A DNA stretch of 64,000 bases from an uncultured Winogradskyella sp. (GCF_947496485.1 NZ_CANMCZ010000001.1:1111596-1175595); one strand, 5' to 3'; counted from the stretch's first letter, positions 45,059-56,586 are shown. Notes: generated from the letters alone by a model not told the origin. Translations and numbers: made by a program.

Positions 45059-46666
45059 TTATCTTATTATCAACGACTTACTAAAATTTTGGTTTCCTAC
45101 TGAAATTCTGTAGATGTACTGACCCACATTTAGTTTTGTGGATACCGCATTTTTTATATTAATACTATGCTCACCTGCAAATAGCATTTCATTTTTAAGT
45201 GTCGCAATATCTCTACCCATAATATCATATAGTTTTATGACTGTATGTTGAGTATATGGATTTTTTATTTTTAATACAGAATCATTGTCTGTATAAAGCA
45301 CATAATGCTTAAATCTATTTTTGTTAAAGTCTTCAACACCGAGTGTACTACAATTAAAACCAAGATCAATTCTGGCATGGGTTGTATTAAGTAAGGCTTC
45401 ATCTACTAAATCACTATCTATACAAAGCCATTCTTGCATTATACTAGCGTAGATTTCTCTAAAATCTTGCGTGTAATCTAAATTTCCTTCACCATCGTTA
45501 TTTGTAAGGTCTGGATGTTGACTTATAAAGCCGTTGCCCTGTATTGCTGGGCCAAATAGCATTAATGGAGCGGCTTTCCCATGGTCTGTTCCATTAGAAC
45601 CATTTTCGTAAATACGACGACCAAATTCACTAATGGTCATTGATAATACCTTATCGTCAAAACCTGCTTGTGCCAAATCTTCGTAAAATGTTTTTATAGA
45701 GTTAGATAAATCTATCATCAAATCTCTATGGTCGTCCACTTGGTTAGCATGTGTATCAAAACCATCTAAGCTTACCATGTATACTTTAGTACCTAAATTT
45801 CCTTTAATCAATTTTGCTACAATAGATAATTGCTGACCCAAATCTGAATCCATATAGCTGAAACTATTAGTGCCTTGTGTGTAAGCATCATGTATGGTTC
45901 CTGCATATTGATAGGTGGTATTTGTTGTGCCTCGCATAAACTCTAACTGCTCGCCATAAATACATTCAGGAAAACTAGACATATCATGTACAGTTCCGTT
46001 TTGGGCAATAGATACAAGTTGGTCTGGATTAGCAACAGAAAACGCATAATTATTTGATGCACCATCAAAAATTAAATTTCCAATACTGCCTATTTGAACA
46101 GCAGCAGGAATAACTGGCGGATTTAGTAAATATTCAGGATATAATTCTTCAAAATGACGACCTAACCAACCAGATTGTGTTGTGTTCGTTGGATCTGTTG
46201 ACGCCCAAACATCTGAACCTGCAAAATGTGATTGACTAGGGTTTTCATAACCTACTCCATGTACCACTTTCATAGCACCATTATCCCAGAGATTAAGTAA
46301 ATCATTCATATAATTTGGAATACCAAAATCTGGAGTTAAAGGGGTAATTTCATTCAAATTATGCTTAATCGATGGTCGCTGTATGGCGTAGGTATCATAA
46401 TCGTAAATAGGTACAATTGTATTAAGTCCATCATTACCTCCTTTTAATCTAATTATTACAAGAACACGATCGCTTTCAGAATTACTAATAGCAGCTGCTA
46501 ATTTAGAATTGCTTGATGCTGATAGTGGCATTCCTCCAAGCATCATCGTACCTGCTCCAGATAAACCTAAAGCTTGTAAGAAGGATCGTCGGTTCCATTT
46601 TTTGTGCTCTTGGTCGTGAGCACTAGTGCCAAATTTTTTATCTTCATTTGAATTATGATCACACAT
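45059..46666 (-). CDS. DUF1501 domain protein with Tat-like signal and T9SS C-terminus
   Basis: WNRRSFLQALGLSGAGTMMLGG; RIDLGFNCSTL; C-terminal YIYRISVGNQNFSKSLIIR. Confidence 0.85.
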   Translation of the reverse strand: MCDHNSNEDKKFGTSAHDQEHKKWNRRSFLQALGLSGAGTMMLGGMPLSASSNSKLAAAISNSESDRVLVIIRLKGGNDGLNTIVPIYDYDTYAIQRPSIKHNLNEITPLTPDFGIPNYMNDLLNLWDNGAMKVVHGVGYENPSQSHFAGSDVWASTDPTNTTQSGWLGRHFEELYPEYLLNPPVIPAAVQIGSIGNLIFDGASNNYAFSVANPDQLVSIAQNGTVHDMSSFPECIYGEQLEFMRGTTNTTYQYAGTIHDAYTQGTNSFSYMDSDLGQQLSIVAKLIKGNLGTKVYMVSLDGFDTHANQVDDHRDLMIDLSNSIKTFYEDLAQAGFDDKVLSMTISEFGRRIYENGSNGTDHGKAAPLMLFGPAIQGNGFISQHPDLTNNDGEGNLDYTQDFREIYASIMQEWLCIDSDLVDEALLNTTHARIDLGFNCSTLGVEDFNKNRFKHYVLYTDNDSVLKIKNPYTQHTVIKLYDIMGRDIATLKNEMLFAGEHSINIKNAVSTKLNVGQYIYRISVGNQNFSKSLIIR

Positions 46667-46675
46667 AGCAGTAGG

Positions 46676-48139
46676 TTATTTAAGTTGAAATTCTGGAATT
46701 TTTATAAGATGGAGTAAAAGTAAAACCATTTGGTAAGGAACGGAATCCCATTGCAAATTCCATATTTGGTTTTCATAGTAGTTTTCTGGTAAATTGTGCT
46801 TAAAAACATCTGTTGCAATTTGGTATTCTTCAACAGAAAATAATTCCTTTGGCACAAATCTATCTATAACGCTCTTAGCGACAACGTAAGGATCGTTACT
46901 ATTCCCTGAGCTTTCTATAGCGAAGGTTCTTAACTCTTCGTTATAGTAGTCCCAAGTCTGCCAAACTGCCCATTGTAAAATCTCCCAACGACCTGTTAAG
47001 GTACTAGAGTTAATCCAATCTCTGTCTCCTTGCCATCCAGCAACATCAACAGGTTCAAACATAGATTGTCCCATAAGACCATTTATCCACGGCATAGCTT
47101 CATAAAAATCTTGATGTATACTAAAATTTGTGGCTTTTATATATGATACGGTCATATCATAAGGGCTTTTAATCTGAATGCCTATTGTTTTTGAGTCGAA
47201 GAAATGTTCACTCTTAAAAAGGGCTCGCAATACATTAGCAATATTAAAATCTTGTACGAAGATTGCCGCCATATCTGTAACAACATCTTCATTAACCGTA
47301 GCACTTACAAAATAAGTATATAATTTTCTGCAGATATACTCTGCAATTAGAGGTGATTTTTCCTGAAATAAAATATTAATAACGTCGTCATAACCCCAAT
47401 TTCCAGTTTGCTCAAAAATGGTTTTATCAGAATCGTCAAAGGTACTAGCATCAAAGTAAATAGGATAGGTCCAGTTCCAATTAAGTCTATGGTTATAACC
47501 AGTTAAGGCTTTAGAGGTTTCAACAATGTCTTGTTGTATATAGCCATTATCTACACCAAGTGTGAATAATTCGTATAACTCTCTGGCGTAATTTTCATTT
47601 GGACTGAAATTAGTATTTTCTAAGCCATTCAAATAAATTAGCATGGCACTTGTAATACCAATGTCTCTTACAAATTCTTGAAAATTACCAAGCATATAAG
47701 TTTCTAAAACACTGTAATATTCATAAAGATGATTACTCAAATAATAATCTTCTAAACGCGTCACAAAATGATTGCTCCAAAACATAATTAAACGTCCTTT
47801 TAAGCCTGTGGTTTGCATTTGGTTCATTACCTCAAACATTACTTCAGTGTGATTGAGCTGTGTTTGTTCATCAAAATCGAGACCAAGATTGGCATAATCA
47901 TCACTTGTGTAATTTGCCCAAACGGGTTCTGGCCAATTGGGAGCATTTAAAGATTCGTCAATTAATTGGTCAATGAGATCGTTTGGTGATAATGCAAGCC
48001 CGTTATTGATTGTCGCTTTATTTGCGTCGTAACCAAGGCGTCTGTAAGCGTGCCTAACTCTTAATTCGTTCCAAGGATTTTGGGTAGAAGGAACGTAAGG
48101 TTGCAAACTTGTTGTAATACAGGAAGTAAAAACAGTCAT
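46676..48139 (-). CDS. DUF1800 domain protein
   Basis: HAYRRLGYDANKATI, MFWSNHFVT, NENYARELYELFTLGV. Confidence 0.9.
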   Translation of the reverse strand: MTVFTSCITTSLQPYVPSTQNPWNELRVRHAYRRLGYDANKATINNGLALSPNDLIDQLIDESLNAPNWPEPVWANYTSDDYANLGLDFDEQTQLNHTEVMFEVMNQMQTTGLKGRLIMFWSNHFVTRLEDYYLSNHLYEYYSVLETYMLGNFQEFVRDIGITSAMLIYLNGLENTNFSPNENYARELYELFTLGVDNGYIQQDIVETSKALTGYNHRLNWNWTYPIYFDASTFDDSDKTIFEQTGNWGYDDVINILFQEKSPLIAEYICRKLYTYFVSATVNEDVVTDMAAIFVQDFNIANVLRALFKSEHFFDSKTIGIQIKSPYDMTVSYIKATNFSIHQDFYEAMPWINGLMGQSMFEPVDVAGWQGDRDWINSSTLTGRWEILQWAVWQTWDYYNEELRTFAIESSGNSNDPYVVAKSVIDRFVPKELFSVEEYQIATDVFKHNLPENYYENQIWNLQWDSVPYQMVLLLLHLIKIPEFQLK

Positions 48140-48248
48140 ACAGTAGGATTTTATTTCAAAATAGTAAATTTATTGCGAAAGCAATAAGGTATATACGTTA
48201 AAGTTGCTGATTTCAGATGTTTTTTGTTAAAAATTTATTAAAAAATGA

Positions 48249-49325
48249 TTGCTGCGTGATTTCCTATTTTACTTTTTATATTTACAAAAAGCAAATTTTA
48301 TGATTTTGAGACATTCCATTTTACTTTTATTTTTTGCTATCAACCTAGCTTTAAGTACTGCTTTTTATGCTCAGAACGAAACAGATAATTCATTCGAAAT
48401 GACATCTAAATTAATCCAACCACCATATTTAAAAGCTGGTGACACAGTAGCTATTGTTGCACCTTCGGGAATTTTAAAAAATCGTGAACGCGAAGTGCAA
48501 CAAGCCGTAGATTTATTAAAAAAATGGGGTTTGCACGCTGTTGTTGGTAATCACGTATTTAGTAAGGACGAGCATTTTGCTGGTACTGACGAAGAACGTT
48601 GTGAAGATTTACAAAAAGCGATGGATGATCCTAAAATAAGTGCTATTTGGTGTGCTAGAGGTGGTTACGGAACGGTTAGAATTTTAGACAAAATAGATTA
48701 CACAGAATTCAAGAAAAAGCCGAAATGGATTATTGGTTATAGCGATATTACAGCATTACACAACCAAGTACATAATGAAGGATTTCAATCACTTCATGCT
48801 TTAATGTGTGTGAGTTTAACAAAAGATTTAAGCGAAGTACAAAATTCGATTGATACTTTTAAATCTGCTTTATTTGGTAACCCTGAAAATTATACTTTAG
48901 AAGGTTCAAAATATAATAGAGAAGGTGATGCGTCAGGTGAATTAGTTGGTGGAAATCTTACCATGTTGCATACCATGTTAGGCTCTAAAGAAAGTATTAA
49001 TACGTCAGGAAAAATATTATTTATTGAAGAAATAGGCGAATACAAATATCATATTGATCGCATGTTACAAAGCATGAAAAGGGCTGGTTATTTTGACAAC
49101 TTAAAAGGGCTGATTGTTGGTGACATGTCTAAACTGAGAAAAAATACTACGCTTTGGGGAACTTCTGTTGAGCAATTGGTACTTGATGCTCTAAAGGATT
49201 ATGATTTCCCAATAGCGTTCAATATGCCTGCAGGTCACGAAAAAGATAATAGAGCTTTGGTTTTAGGTAGAACTGTTGATTTGAATGTTAGAAAGAACAA
49301 ATCTTTTGTAGAATTTAAAAATTAA
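48249..49325 (+). CDS. LD-carboxypeptidase (S66)
   Basis: LKAGDTVAIVAPSG, ISAIWCARGGYGTVRILDKIDY, WIIGYSDITALH. True start may be ATG 48300. Confidence 0.92.
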   Translation: MLRDFLFYFLYLQKANFMILRHSILLLFFAINLALSTAFYAQNETDNSFEMTSKLIQPPYLKAGDTVAIVAPSGILKNREREVQQAVDLLKKWGLHAVVGNHVFSKDEHFAGTDEERCEDLQKAMDDPKISAIWCARGGYGTVRILDKIDYTEFKKKPKWIIGYSDITALHNQVHNEGFQSLHALMCVSLTKDLSEVQNSIDTFKSALFGNPENYTLEGSKYNREGDASGELVGGNLTMLHTMLGSKESINTSGKILFIEEIGEYKYHIDRMLQSMKRAGYFDNLKGLIVGDMSKLRKNTTLWGTSVEQLVLDALKDYDFPIAFNMPAGHEKDNRALVLGRTVDLNVRKNKSFVEFKN

Positions 49326-49464
49326 AATATTGTGATACTAAAACTTTTTTAGAATATTTATTTGTAAGAAAAAATTCTAAATTTATATTTTAAAGGTTGT
49401 AAATCAAAAATTTATGATTAAATTTAAGTGATATTATTACTCCTAATTTTAATCAATCTACTCT

Positions 49465-52389
49465 ATGAAATTTTTGCTCAAGTCTTCGCTACTCCTACTT
49501 TTACTAAGTTTGTTTTTTCCTCAAAATGCTAAAGGCCAGACACCTCCAATAGAACCTTCCGAACTGTCTCGATCTGATATTCCTTTTTCTGTAAGATGGT
49601 GGAAGCCTAGATTACCTGACGACCAATCAATTACCGATCCTACTAGTTATTGGTTTTATAACCCTAATGCAGTGCTACCTAATGGCTTAAATGGTAAAGC
49701 AGATCAATTTTATGCTAACAGATTTCTTTGGACTTACGATGATTTAGATAATGATGATACGACAACAATAAAGTTTCCTCTTAATGCGTCCAATTATGCT
49801 ACGGTTAGAAGCACTCAGTATGCTATACCACTATATATTGATACTGATAATTTTACTGGCACACCAGAAGAAATAGATTTAGAATTAGGAAACATGATTG
49901 CTACAAACCTGTGCGATAGACCTTTACGTAGTATATGGGAAATACAACAAAATTGGTTTGTAAATAGACCGGATTATAATTCATCTGAGTATTTAGACTA
50001 TCAAATAATACAGGTTAAAAAATTAGTTAATCATGGTAATATTTCATTTCAACAAGATGATTCTGGTGGAAATGTATCCTCAGTTGACTATGGAGGTTCT
50101 TTTAGTGCGTCATCTATGACTAAATTTAATACATGGGTGTTAAATAATAATAATGTGCCTACAGAATTACAAAATGAATTATCAAATTATGATGACCTAA
50201 AAGACTATCTAAGAACTAAATTATCTTTACCAATTCCTAGTGAAGACCCTGCAAACCCTGACTTAACATTACCTAATCGAGATGATTATCCAGTAGGTGA
50301 AGTAGGGGATGATCAATATCAAGCTGCTCTGGATAATTATCAAGCAGCATACTCTCTGTATGACACAACTTGTAATTGTCATTTTGCCGATATCTATGAA
50401 GCAACAGAAGATGAAATCAATGATACCAACGTACTGCCTGTTTCGAAATTGAAATATTTTTTTAGAGAATTTCAAAAAGATATGATGATTGATTATTATA
50501 CCCAATTACATAATAGTATAGATTCATACATATTTACAGAATTTGAAACTCAAGGAACCTATTCAGCAAATAATACAGAACGAAATGAATGGTTAGCACC
50601 AGCTTTTGATTTTTGGATTTCAGAGTTGTACCCAAAAGATAATGAGATTGGCTTGGTCTACGATGTTTTTGAAATATCTCGTTTCCTTAGATCTGCATTT
50701 TTTGAAGATGACGATTCAAAAAAAGATGTTGTAAGCAGTATTACAGTTGCTAGAACTCAAAAAAAGACCAATAGAACAAGTATAGCTTTGTCATATGCTT
50801 CTGGTTTAACTATGATTGCTCCATGGGATGTCTATATTGCTCCATTTGATGGCCCTCAACCCCGTTTTTATGGTGATTCAAATGATTATGATGATCTTTT
50901 GTCATTTATAAATTCTAATAATAGTTTATTTGACAATTTTAATATTGTTGAAGAACATAACTATTCGTTTTTAAATTATTATGATGAGGTTCAAAGTGTT
51001 TCTGACGTTTATATTATTGATGGTTCAGGTAATTCCGTTGTAGACAATACACGAGACAGAGTAGGCCTTTTGAGAAATAAAAAACTACTAAATATTAGTA
51101 ATGAATCTAGGGTTAAAATAGGGAATACAGAGTACACAGTTACGCAAACAACAGATGGAAGTATATATGTACCTAAAGGTAGTGTGCAAATTGGAGAACC
51201 AGTATATTATGTGAAATTGTATCATGCGAATACTGATAAATATTCCATGTATTTTGACGATTCTTATCGAGTTGAGCGTTCAGCAAATATGCCAGATGTA
51301 GATATCACAACAGGTTTTGTGACAAGTGTTCAACCAAGAGTATCACCAGTTGGTAAGACAATCTATTGGACAGATCAGGGTTCATTAGATATACCTGTAG
51401 GTAGTATTGTAGGAATTAACGGATCTGAATATACTACAAATGTTGAAACTGGTGTTGGTAACATTTATTTACCATCATCAGCTAATATTAATGTTGGAGA
51501 TACCGTATGGTATATAATTAATCCTCATGACCCTAATGATCCATATGATGATATTCAAATTTATCCCACAGAAGATAAACCATTTGCTGTAACGTATAGA
51601 AATCAGGATAATTATGTAGCTCCTGGAACGGTTAATTGGACAAACACAACCTTATATCCTGATAGGACATTTGTCGTTTGGACAGGCATGGCTCAGCAAC
51701 CAGATACCTTTAATATTCCTAAAGGAAGCAAGGTGCTCATTAATGATAATTTGTATACAACTGTTGAAAATACTACTAATGGGAGTTTATATTTAGCTTC
51801 TGAAGAATATATTCCTAAGAGCACATTTAAAAATGGTGATTCAGTTTGGTATATCAAAGATGATAAAGGAAGTATTATTTATCCCAATAATAAGATCTAT
51901 AATGATGGAGTTATGCATATAGTGAATTTAGATGATTCACCAACTAAGGTTGCTGTAAAAGTAAAAAAGAACCTATTTCCTGATCACTTTGGTAAAGTCT
52001 ATTCTCCAGATATAACTACCTTTCAGAACACAGAATACATAGATGCAGGTTTATACCATATTAATATTCTTAATAATAATTTGGATAAATGGGCAATTTT
52101 AAAACAAGGCAATGGATTTGGTGGAATTACAGTCCAGAATCTAACAACTAGTAGTGATGAGGTTTTGGTTTATCCTAATCCAAATGACGGAACATTTACA
52201 ATCAAGCTTCCAGACCAATATACAAATAGCAACATTAATATTTATAATAGTGTTGGATTATTAGTCTATAAAAACTCAGAAGCTACTGCATTAACCAATG
52301 TTAGTATGTCAGGACTGTCAAGTGGGATTTATATTGTTCAAATAAAGATGGATGGTGAATACATGACAAAGAAAATAATAATGAAGTAA
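49465..52389 (+). CDS. Large secreted T9SS-sorted protein with internal repeats
   Basis: Signal peptide; repeated xxxGSIYVPKGSVQIGEPVYYVK / GNIYLPSSANINVGDTVWYI / GSLYLASEEYIPKSTFKNGDSVWYIK; C-terminal VYPNPNDGTFTIKL...GEYMTKKIIMK. Confidence 0.82.
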   Translation: MKFLLKSSLLLLLLSLFFPQNAKGQTPPIEPSELSRSDIPFSVRWWKPRLPDDQSITDPTSYWFYNPNAVLPNGLNGKADQFYANRFLWTYDDLDNDDTTTIKFPLNASNYATVRSTQYAIPLYIDTDNFTGTPEEIDLELGNMIATNLCDRPLRSIWEIQQNWFVNRPDYNSSEYLDYQIIQVKKLVNHGNISFQQDDSGGNVSSVDYGGSFSASSMTKFNTWVLNNNNVPTELQNELSNYDDLKDYLRTKLSLPIPSEDPANPDLTLPNRDDYPVGEVGDDQYQAALDNYQAAYSLYDTTCNCHFADIYEATEDEINDTNVLPVSKLKYFFREFQKDMMIDYYTQLHNSIDSYIFTEFETQGTYSANNTERNEWLAPAFDFWISELYPKDNEIGLVYDVFEISRFLRSAFFEDDDSKKDVVSSITVARTQKKTNRTSIALSYASGLTMIAPWDVYIAPFDGPQPRFYGDSNDYDDLLSFINSNNSLFDNFNIVEEHNYSFLNYYDEVQSVSDVYIIDGSGNSVVDNTRDRVGLLRNKKLLNISNESRVKIGNTEYTVTQTTDGSIYVPKGSVQIGEPVYYVKLYHANTDKYSMYFDDSYRVERSANMPDVDITTGFVTSVQPRVSPVGKTIYWTDQGSLDIPVGSIVGINGSEYTTNVETGVGNIYLPSSANINVGDTVWYIINPHDPNDPYDDIQIYPTEDKPFAVTYRNQDNYVAPGTVNWTNTTLYPDRTFVVWTGMAQQPDTFNIPKGSKVLINDNLYTTVENTTNGSLYLASEEYIPKSTFKNGDSVWYIKDDKGSIIYPNNKIYNDGVMHIVNLDDSPTKVAVKVKKNLFPDHFGKVYSPDITTFQNTEYIDAGLYHINILNNNLDKWAILKQGNGFGGITVQNLTTSSDEVLVYPNPNDGTFTIKLPDQYTNSNINIYNSVGLLVYKNSEATALTNVSMSGLSSGIYIVQIKMDGEYMTKKIIMK

Positions 52390-52391
52390 GA

Positions 52392-53156
52392 GTGGCATTT
52401 TACGATTTATCAAAAGCAGAGAGAAACCTACTAGTTGAAAAAATTAATCAAGAGATTGAAGGTGATTTAGAACAAAGTAGATTAGAAAAGATTACCATGT
52501 ACTTTTCTGATGAAGACACTTACATTAGGAAAGCAGGTTACTTAACCATTGGTGAAATCTTCTATGCGCAACCTCATTTACAAACTAAAATTCTTTTTAC
52601 TTTAAAACAGCTGCTAAAATCTGATGACGAATTAATTAGGCAAACTGTAATTAATGCTGCTGGTGAAATCGGAAAATTTCATTTTGATAAAATTCAACAT
52701 TTTATGGATGCAGGTTTGTTTGATAGACACCACCGTGTAAGAAATGCTGTGATTGGTTCTATCAAAAAAATGAGCGAGCGAAACCCAGTACCAGTTTTGG
52801 CTTGGGCTAAAACTTATCTTAAGCATGAGGATAAAGAAATTCGTCGTGAAATTTGCCATGGTATTGAGTTAAGAGGACGCACGCATCCTCAAGATGTTTT
52901 ACCGCTATTAAAAGAATTAGAATTTGATGAAACTAAGCGTGTTTCTGATACATTAATTCATGTGATTGGTCAAATAGCATACAAAAGAGGTTGTTTGCAA
53001 ATGGTCGTTAAACATCTCAATACATGGAAAAACAAAAAATTAGTTCAAAGTGCCTTGGATGAAATCGTTGACGTACATAATCGTTATAAAAAATTTGCGA
53101 TTTTCACACAACAAGAAGCAATTAATTATATTGATGCTAATTATAATCCTTTGTAA
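52392..53156 (+). CDS. HEAT-repeat protein
   Basis: Repeated helical pairs IRKAGYLTIGEI, IRQTVINAAGEIG, RVRNAVIGSI; start codon GTG. Confidence 0.75.
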   Translation: MAFYDLSKAERNLLVEKINQEIEGDLEQSRLEKITMYFSDEDTYIRKAGYLTIGEIFYAQPHLQTKILFTLKQLLKSDDELIRQTVINAAGEIGKFHFDKIQHFMDAGLFDRHHRVRNAVIGSIKKMSERNPVPVLAWAKTYLKHEDKEIRREICHGIELRGRTHPQDVLPLLKELEFDETKRVSDTLIHVIGQIAYKRGCLQMVVKHLNTWKNKKLVQSALDEIVDVHNRYKKFAIFTQQEAINYIDANYNPL

Positions 53157-55296
53157 TTTCTTCCAAAACTTTGTTAAATAATTCTTTTCCATTTTTATCA
53201 ATAGAAACAAACCAAACATTAGTTTTACAAGTTCTATTAAATACATCTGAATTAGACGAACATTTCTGAATAGTCCCTTTAATTATATAACCTGAATCTA
53301 CTTTTTCGGCTGAATATCCATATTCGTTGTAAAAATCACCATATGAATTTTGCCAGATTTTCTTTCCTTTTTTATCAGTTTTAATGACAAACATATCATA
53401 GTTGCCTTTTCCATAAGAGCTTGTAGAACCTATAATAAGGTAACCATCTTCCGTGGCTAAAATAGAACTTGCCTTATCATAGCTTTTCCCGCCAAATTGT
53501 TGTGACCAAATTTCATTACCATTTGTATAATTTTTGGTCAACAGAATTTGTGAAGATAGCCCATCTCTAGAACCGATTGTCGTGACATTGATTGAACCAT
53601 TTTCGGTTTGGATTTTTGGTTGAAATTTTAAGTTCGTTTTTTTGATGAATTTATTATTTAGTACACGATTTGTTGTGAGAAGAATATCTGTAACTCTATT
53701 GAATTGATCGCGTTGAACTTTAAGAATATAATCAAAAACGAGTAGTTCACTTTTATTTAAGACTTCAACCTCTTGATCTTCATCCCAACCATCTAGTGAA
53801 ACCCATAATTTATTGTCTACCAATTTCAGCGTAAAATCAATCTCTAATTCCTCACTATAATAATCACCTTCGTAGCTTTCTAAGTCAGCAAGTGAAGCTT
53901 TTTCTTCAAGTATTTTGCTGTATAAGCTTGCTTTACCTGAAGGATAGAACAATATTAATTCATCGTTAAAGAAACCAACCTTCAATTTAGGGTTATAAGA
54001 AATGCTATAAACATTTGGCTTCTCTTTAGTAAGCTCAATCGGATTGTTATTTCCGTTTCTCCATGTCAGTTTACCATTATTAGATTCAATGCGTATGAGG
54101 TAATCATTAGGTGATAAATATTGTCCAATTAATTTGCTTTGCCCTAAACTATTTGAAACAGTTTTTAGACGATTGTCATAAGTATCTTTAACCTCTTTTT
54201 TTGGTAATAACACTTTAGCAATTTCGTCTGCAATACTGCCACTCCAAAGCTTACTATTATTACTCATTACAAAGATGCTGAGCTTTTCTTCAGGGTAACG
54301 TACCGTTTGAGAGTGATATGAACCTGTTCCCCCAGAATGATGAACAGATCTATAATTGAGTCTATCTTCTAACTCTAGTCCAAAACCATAAGTGGTTATT
54401 TCACTATTTGGGATAGGCTTCTGGCTATCAATGAGTAATACATCGTTGTTAAATTTTGCATTCTGTATGGCTCGTTCAAAAATCAATTGGTCTTTTAATG
54501 TCGTAAACAAAAACCCATCACCATAAAGATTAGTAATCATAGGATATTGCTGCCATACTCCATCTCCCCAATCTGAATAAGGTAAAGCTTGATTAGGTAT
54601 CACATGCATGTAATTTTTAAGAAATGTAGTATTGTTCATTCCTAAATTCTGGAAGAATTTTTCTGAGTAATCATGAAAGTTTTCTCCAGTTGCAACTTCT
54701 ATGATTTTTGTTAATAAGGTGTAACCAGAATTACTATACATATACCTTGAGCCTGGTTTAAAGGCTAAATCTTGTTGTTTTTCTAACAACTTTATAGCGT
54801 CGTCATTATCTAAGCCTTCTCTTCGCCACCAAGGGTCTTGCTGTATACTCATTAAGTCGTAAAAATCTCTAATACCACTCGTATGATTAATCAAGTGTCT
54901 TATTTTAATTATCTCTTTTACGCTTGGGTAAAGTTTAGGCAGATGTTTTCTAATGTCATCTTCTAGACTTAGCTTTTCTTCCAATGCTAAATTTAGGATC
55001 ATTAAAGCAGTAAATTGTTTGGCCGTTGAAGCAATGTTAGAACACGAGTTGGTATCAATCTTTACATTGTGTTGTAGACTGGCTAAACCCTTATAATTTT
55101 CATAAATGATTTTTCCATCTTTAACGATACCTACAAATAATCCAGGTTCATCAGACGTTAGTTTTGAATCGACTATTGAAATAATTTCTTTTAACTTCTC
55201 TTGTTGAGCAACGCTAAAAAAGGATGCAAGTAAAAATGATAAGGCAATGATTTTTTTCATGACTATATTTAATAATTCGATACAAATGTGGTGCAT
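53137..55296 (-). CDS. Serine hydrolase (beta-lactamase/PBP-like)
   Basis: SNIASTAKQFTALMI, YMYSNSGYTLL, HHSGGTGSYHS; C-terminal propeller-like segment. Confidence 0.88.
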   Translation of the reverse strand: MHHICIELLNIVMKKIIALSFLLASFFSVAQQEKLKEIISIVDSKLTSDEPGLFVGIVKDGKIIYENYKGLASLQHNVKIDTNSCSNIASTAKQFTALMILNLALEEKLSLEDDIRKHLPKLYPSVKEIIKIRHLINHTSGIRDFYDLMSIQQDPWWRREGLDNDDAIKLLEKQQDLAFKPGSRYMYSNSGYTLLTKIIEVATGENFHDYSEKFFQNLGMNNTTFLKNYMHVIPNQALPYSDWGDGVWQQYPMITNLYGDGFLFTTLKDQLIFERAIQNAKFNNDVLLIDSQKPIPNSEITTYGFGLELEDRLNYRSVHHSGGTGSYHSQTVRYPEEKLSIFVMSNNSKLWSGSIADEIAKVLLPKKEVKDTYDNRLKTVSNSLGQSKLIGQYLSPNDYLIRIESNNGKLTWRNGNNNPIELTKEKPNVYSISYNPKLKVGFFNDELILFYPSGKASLYSKILEEKASLADLESYEGDYYSEELEIDFTLKLVDNKLWVSLDGWDEDQEVEVLNKSELLVFDYILKVQRDQFNRVTDILLTTNRVLNNKFIKKTNLKFQPKIQTENGSINVTTIGSRDGLSSQILLTKNYTNGNEIWSQQFGGKSYDKASSILATEDGYLIIGSTSSYGKGNYDMFVIKTDKKGKKIWQNSYGDFYNEYGYSAEKVDSGYIIKGTIQKCSSNSDVFNRTCKTNVWFVSIDKNGKELFNKVLEEITKDYN

Positions 55297-55338
55297 TATT
55301 GTATGCCAGACGCTTCAAATCTTGATTTGAGACCTCTT

Positions 55339-56505
55339 TTAAGATAATTTTTCGATATAATCTTTTGGAGAAAGTGATGTGCTCTTTTTAAAAGCTCTAT
55401 TAAAGGTGGCTTTACTGTTAAAGCCTGAGTCTAAGGCAATGCCTAAAAGTGTTGTGGTATTGTGCTCGCCAGCTTCCAATTTATGCTTTACGGCTTCAAT
55501 TCTGTAGTGATTTATAAAATCATTAAAGTTCATTTGAAAACCTGAGTTTACTGTAGAAGAAATAACTTTGGTATTTGTATTGAGTGCTAAAGCGACATCA
55601 GATAAGTTTAATTTCGGATTTTCATATACTCTATCTTTGGTAAGTAATGCTGATAGTTTTTGTTTCCATTGCTCAATATCATTTTCTTCAGAGATTTCTT
55701 GTATTATCTCTTCTTCTTTTTCTTCAAAAATAGTCGCGTCTTTAGAATTAATATCATTAAAAACAGATGCTTTTACAGCATTAGAATATCCATTTAAAGA
55801 TATATAATAAAAGACAAAAGAGAAAGCAATATAGTGCCAGAACTGACTGCCGAATTCTCCCCAATCTGGGTTAGTGATAAAGAAAACAACACGCAGTATT
55901 AGAATTGCAAGAAAGGCAATCATAAAATTTCGAATCCACTGAAATAAGATGCTGTCAGCATAACTCACTTTTTGAAATATTAAGGTCTTATAGCTGTTGT
56001 AATAACGTAGACTTAAGATAAGGTAAAATGTCATGGAAATTAGTCCAGTTACCTGATACCAATTAGCTAAGTCCTTGTCTCTACCATCGGCATAGAAATA
56101 GTAATCATCCAATACCAACTTATCGGTTACAAAAATAATCAGGCTGTAAATCATATACAGAAAGGCAGGAATAAAATGTTGCCAATCCCTTTTTGAAAGA
56201 CGAAATGATTTGTTAAGTAAGCTTTGCGTGTAAAAATAAACAATAGGACCAATTAAAAGCACTTGCATAAAAGGAACAAAAAACAAAATCTCTCTGGTGA
56301 GCTTTTCTGAATACCAATTAGCATAGCCTAACATATACGGTGTAATGTACATAGCGTACAAAAACAATAAAAGACTAAGCCATTTACTGGATTTATTTTG
56401 ATTTATAATTCCATTTCTCAATAATAAGAATGAAAAAACAATCCCATGAAAAAAAAAGATAAGAAGTAGTGAGCTTTTTTGTCCAAAACCAAATGGGAAG
56501 TTCAT
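55339..56505 (-). CDS. AraC-family transcriptional regulator with N-terminal TM region
   Basis: Seven hydrophobic segments, C-terminal NFNDFINHYRIEAVKHKLE...LGIALDSGFNSKATFNRAFKKSTSLSPKDYI. Confidence 0.9.
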   Translation of the reverse strand: MNFPFGFGQKSSLLLIFFFHGIVFSFLLLRNGIINQNKSSKWLSLLLFLYAMYITPYMLGYANWYSEKLTREILFFVPFMQVLLIGPIVYFYTQSLLNKSFRLSKRDWQHFIPAFLYMIYSLIIFVTDKLVLDDYYFYADGRDKDLANWYQVTGLISMTFYLILSLRYYNSYKTLIFQKVSYADSILFQWIRNFMIAFLAILILRVVFFITNPDWGEFGSQFWHYIAFSFVFYYISLNGYSNAVKASVFNDINSKDATIFEEKEEEIIQEISEENDIEQWKQKLSALLTKDRVYENPKLNLSDVALALNTNTKVISSTVNSGFQMNFNDFINHYRIEAVKHKLEAGEHNTTTLLGIALDSGFNSKATFNRAFKKSTSLSPKDYIEKLS

Positions 56506-56586
56506 TAAAGAGTCAATTTAATTTATAAATTAAGCTATTCTGAATACCAGAATTTAAAAGTAATACTATTTTTCTACTTTAGCGAT

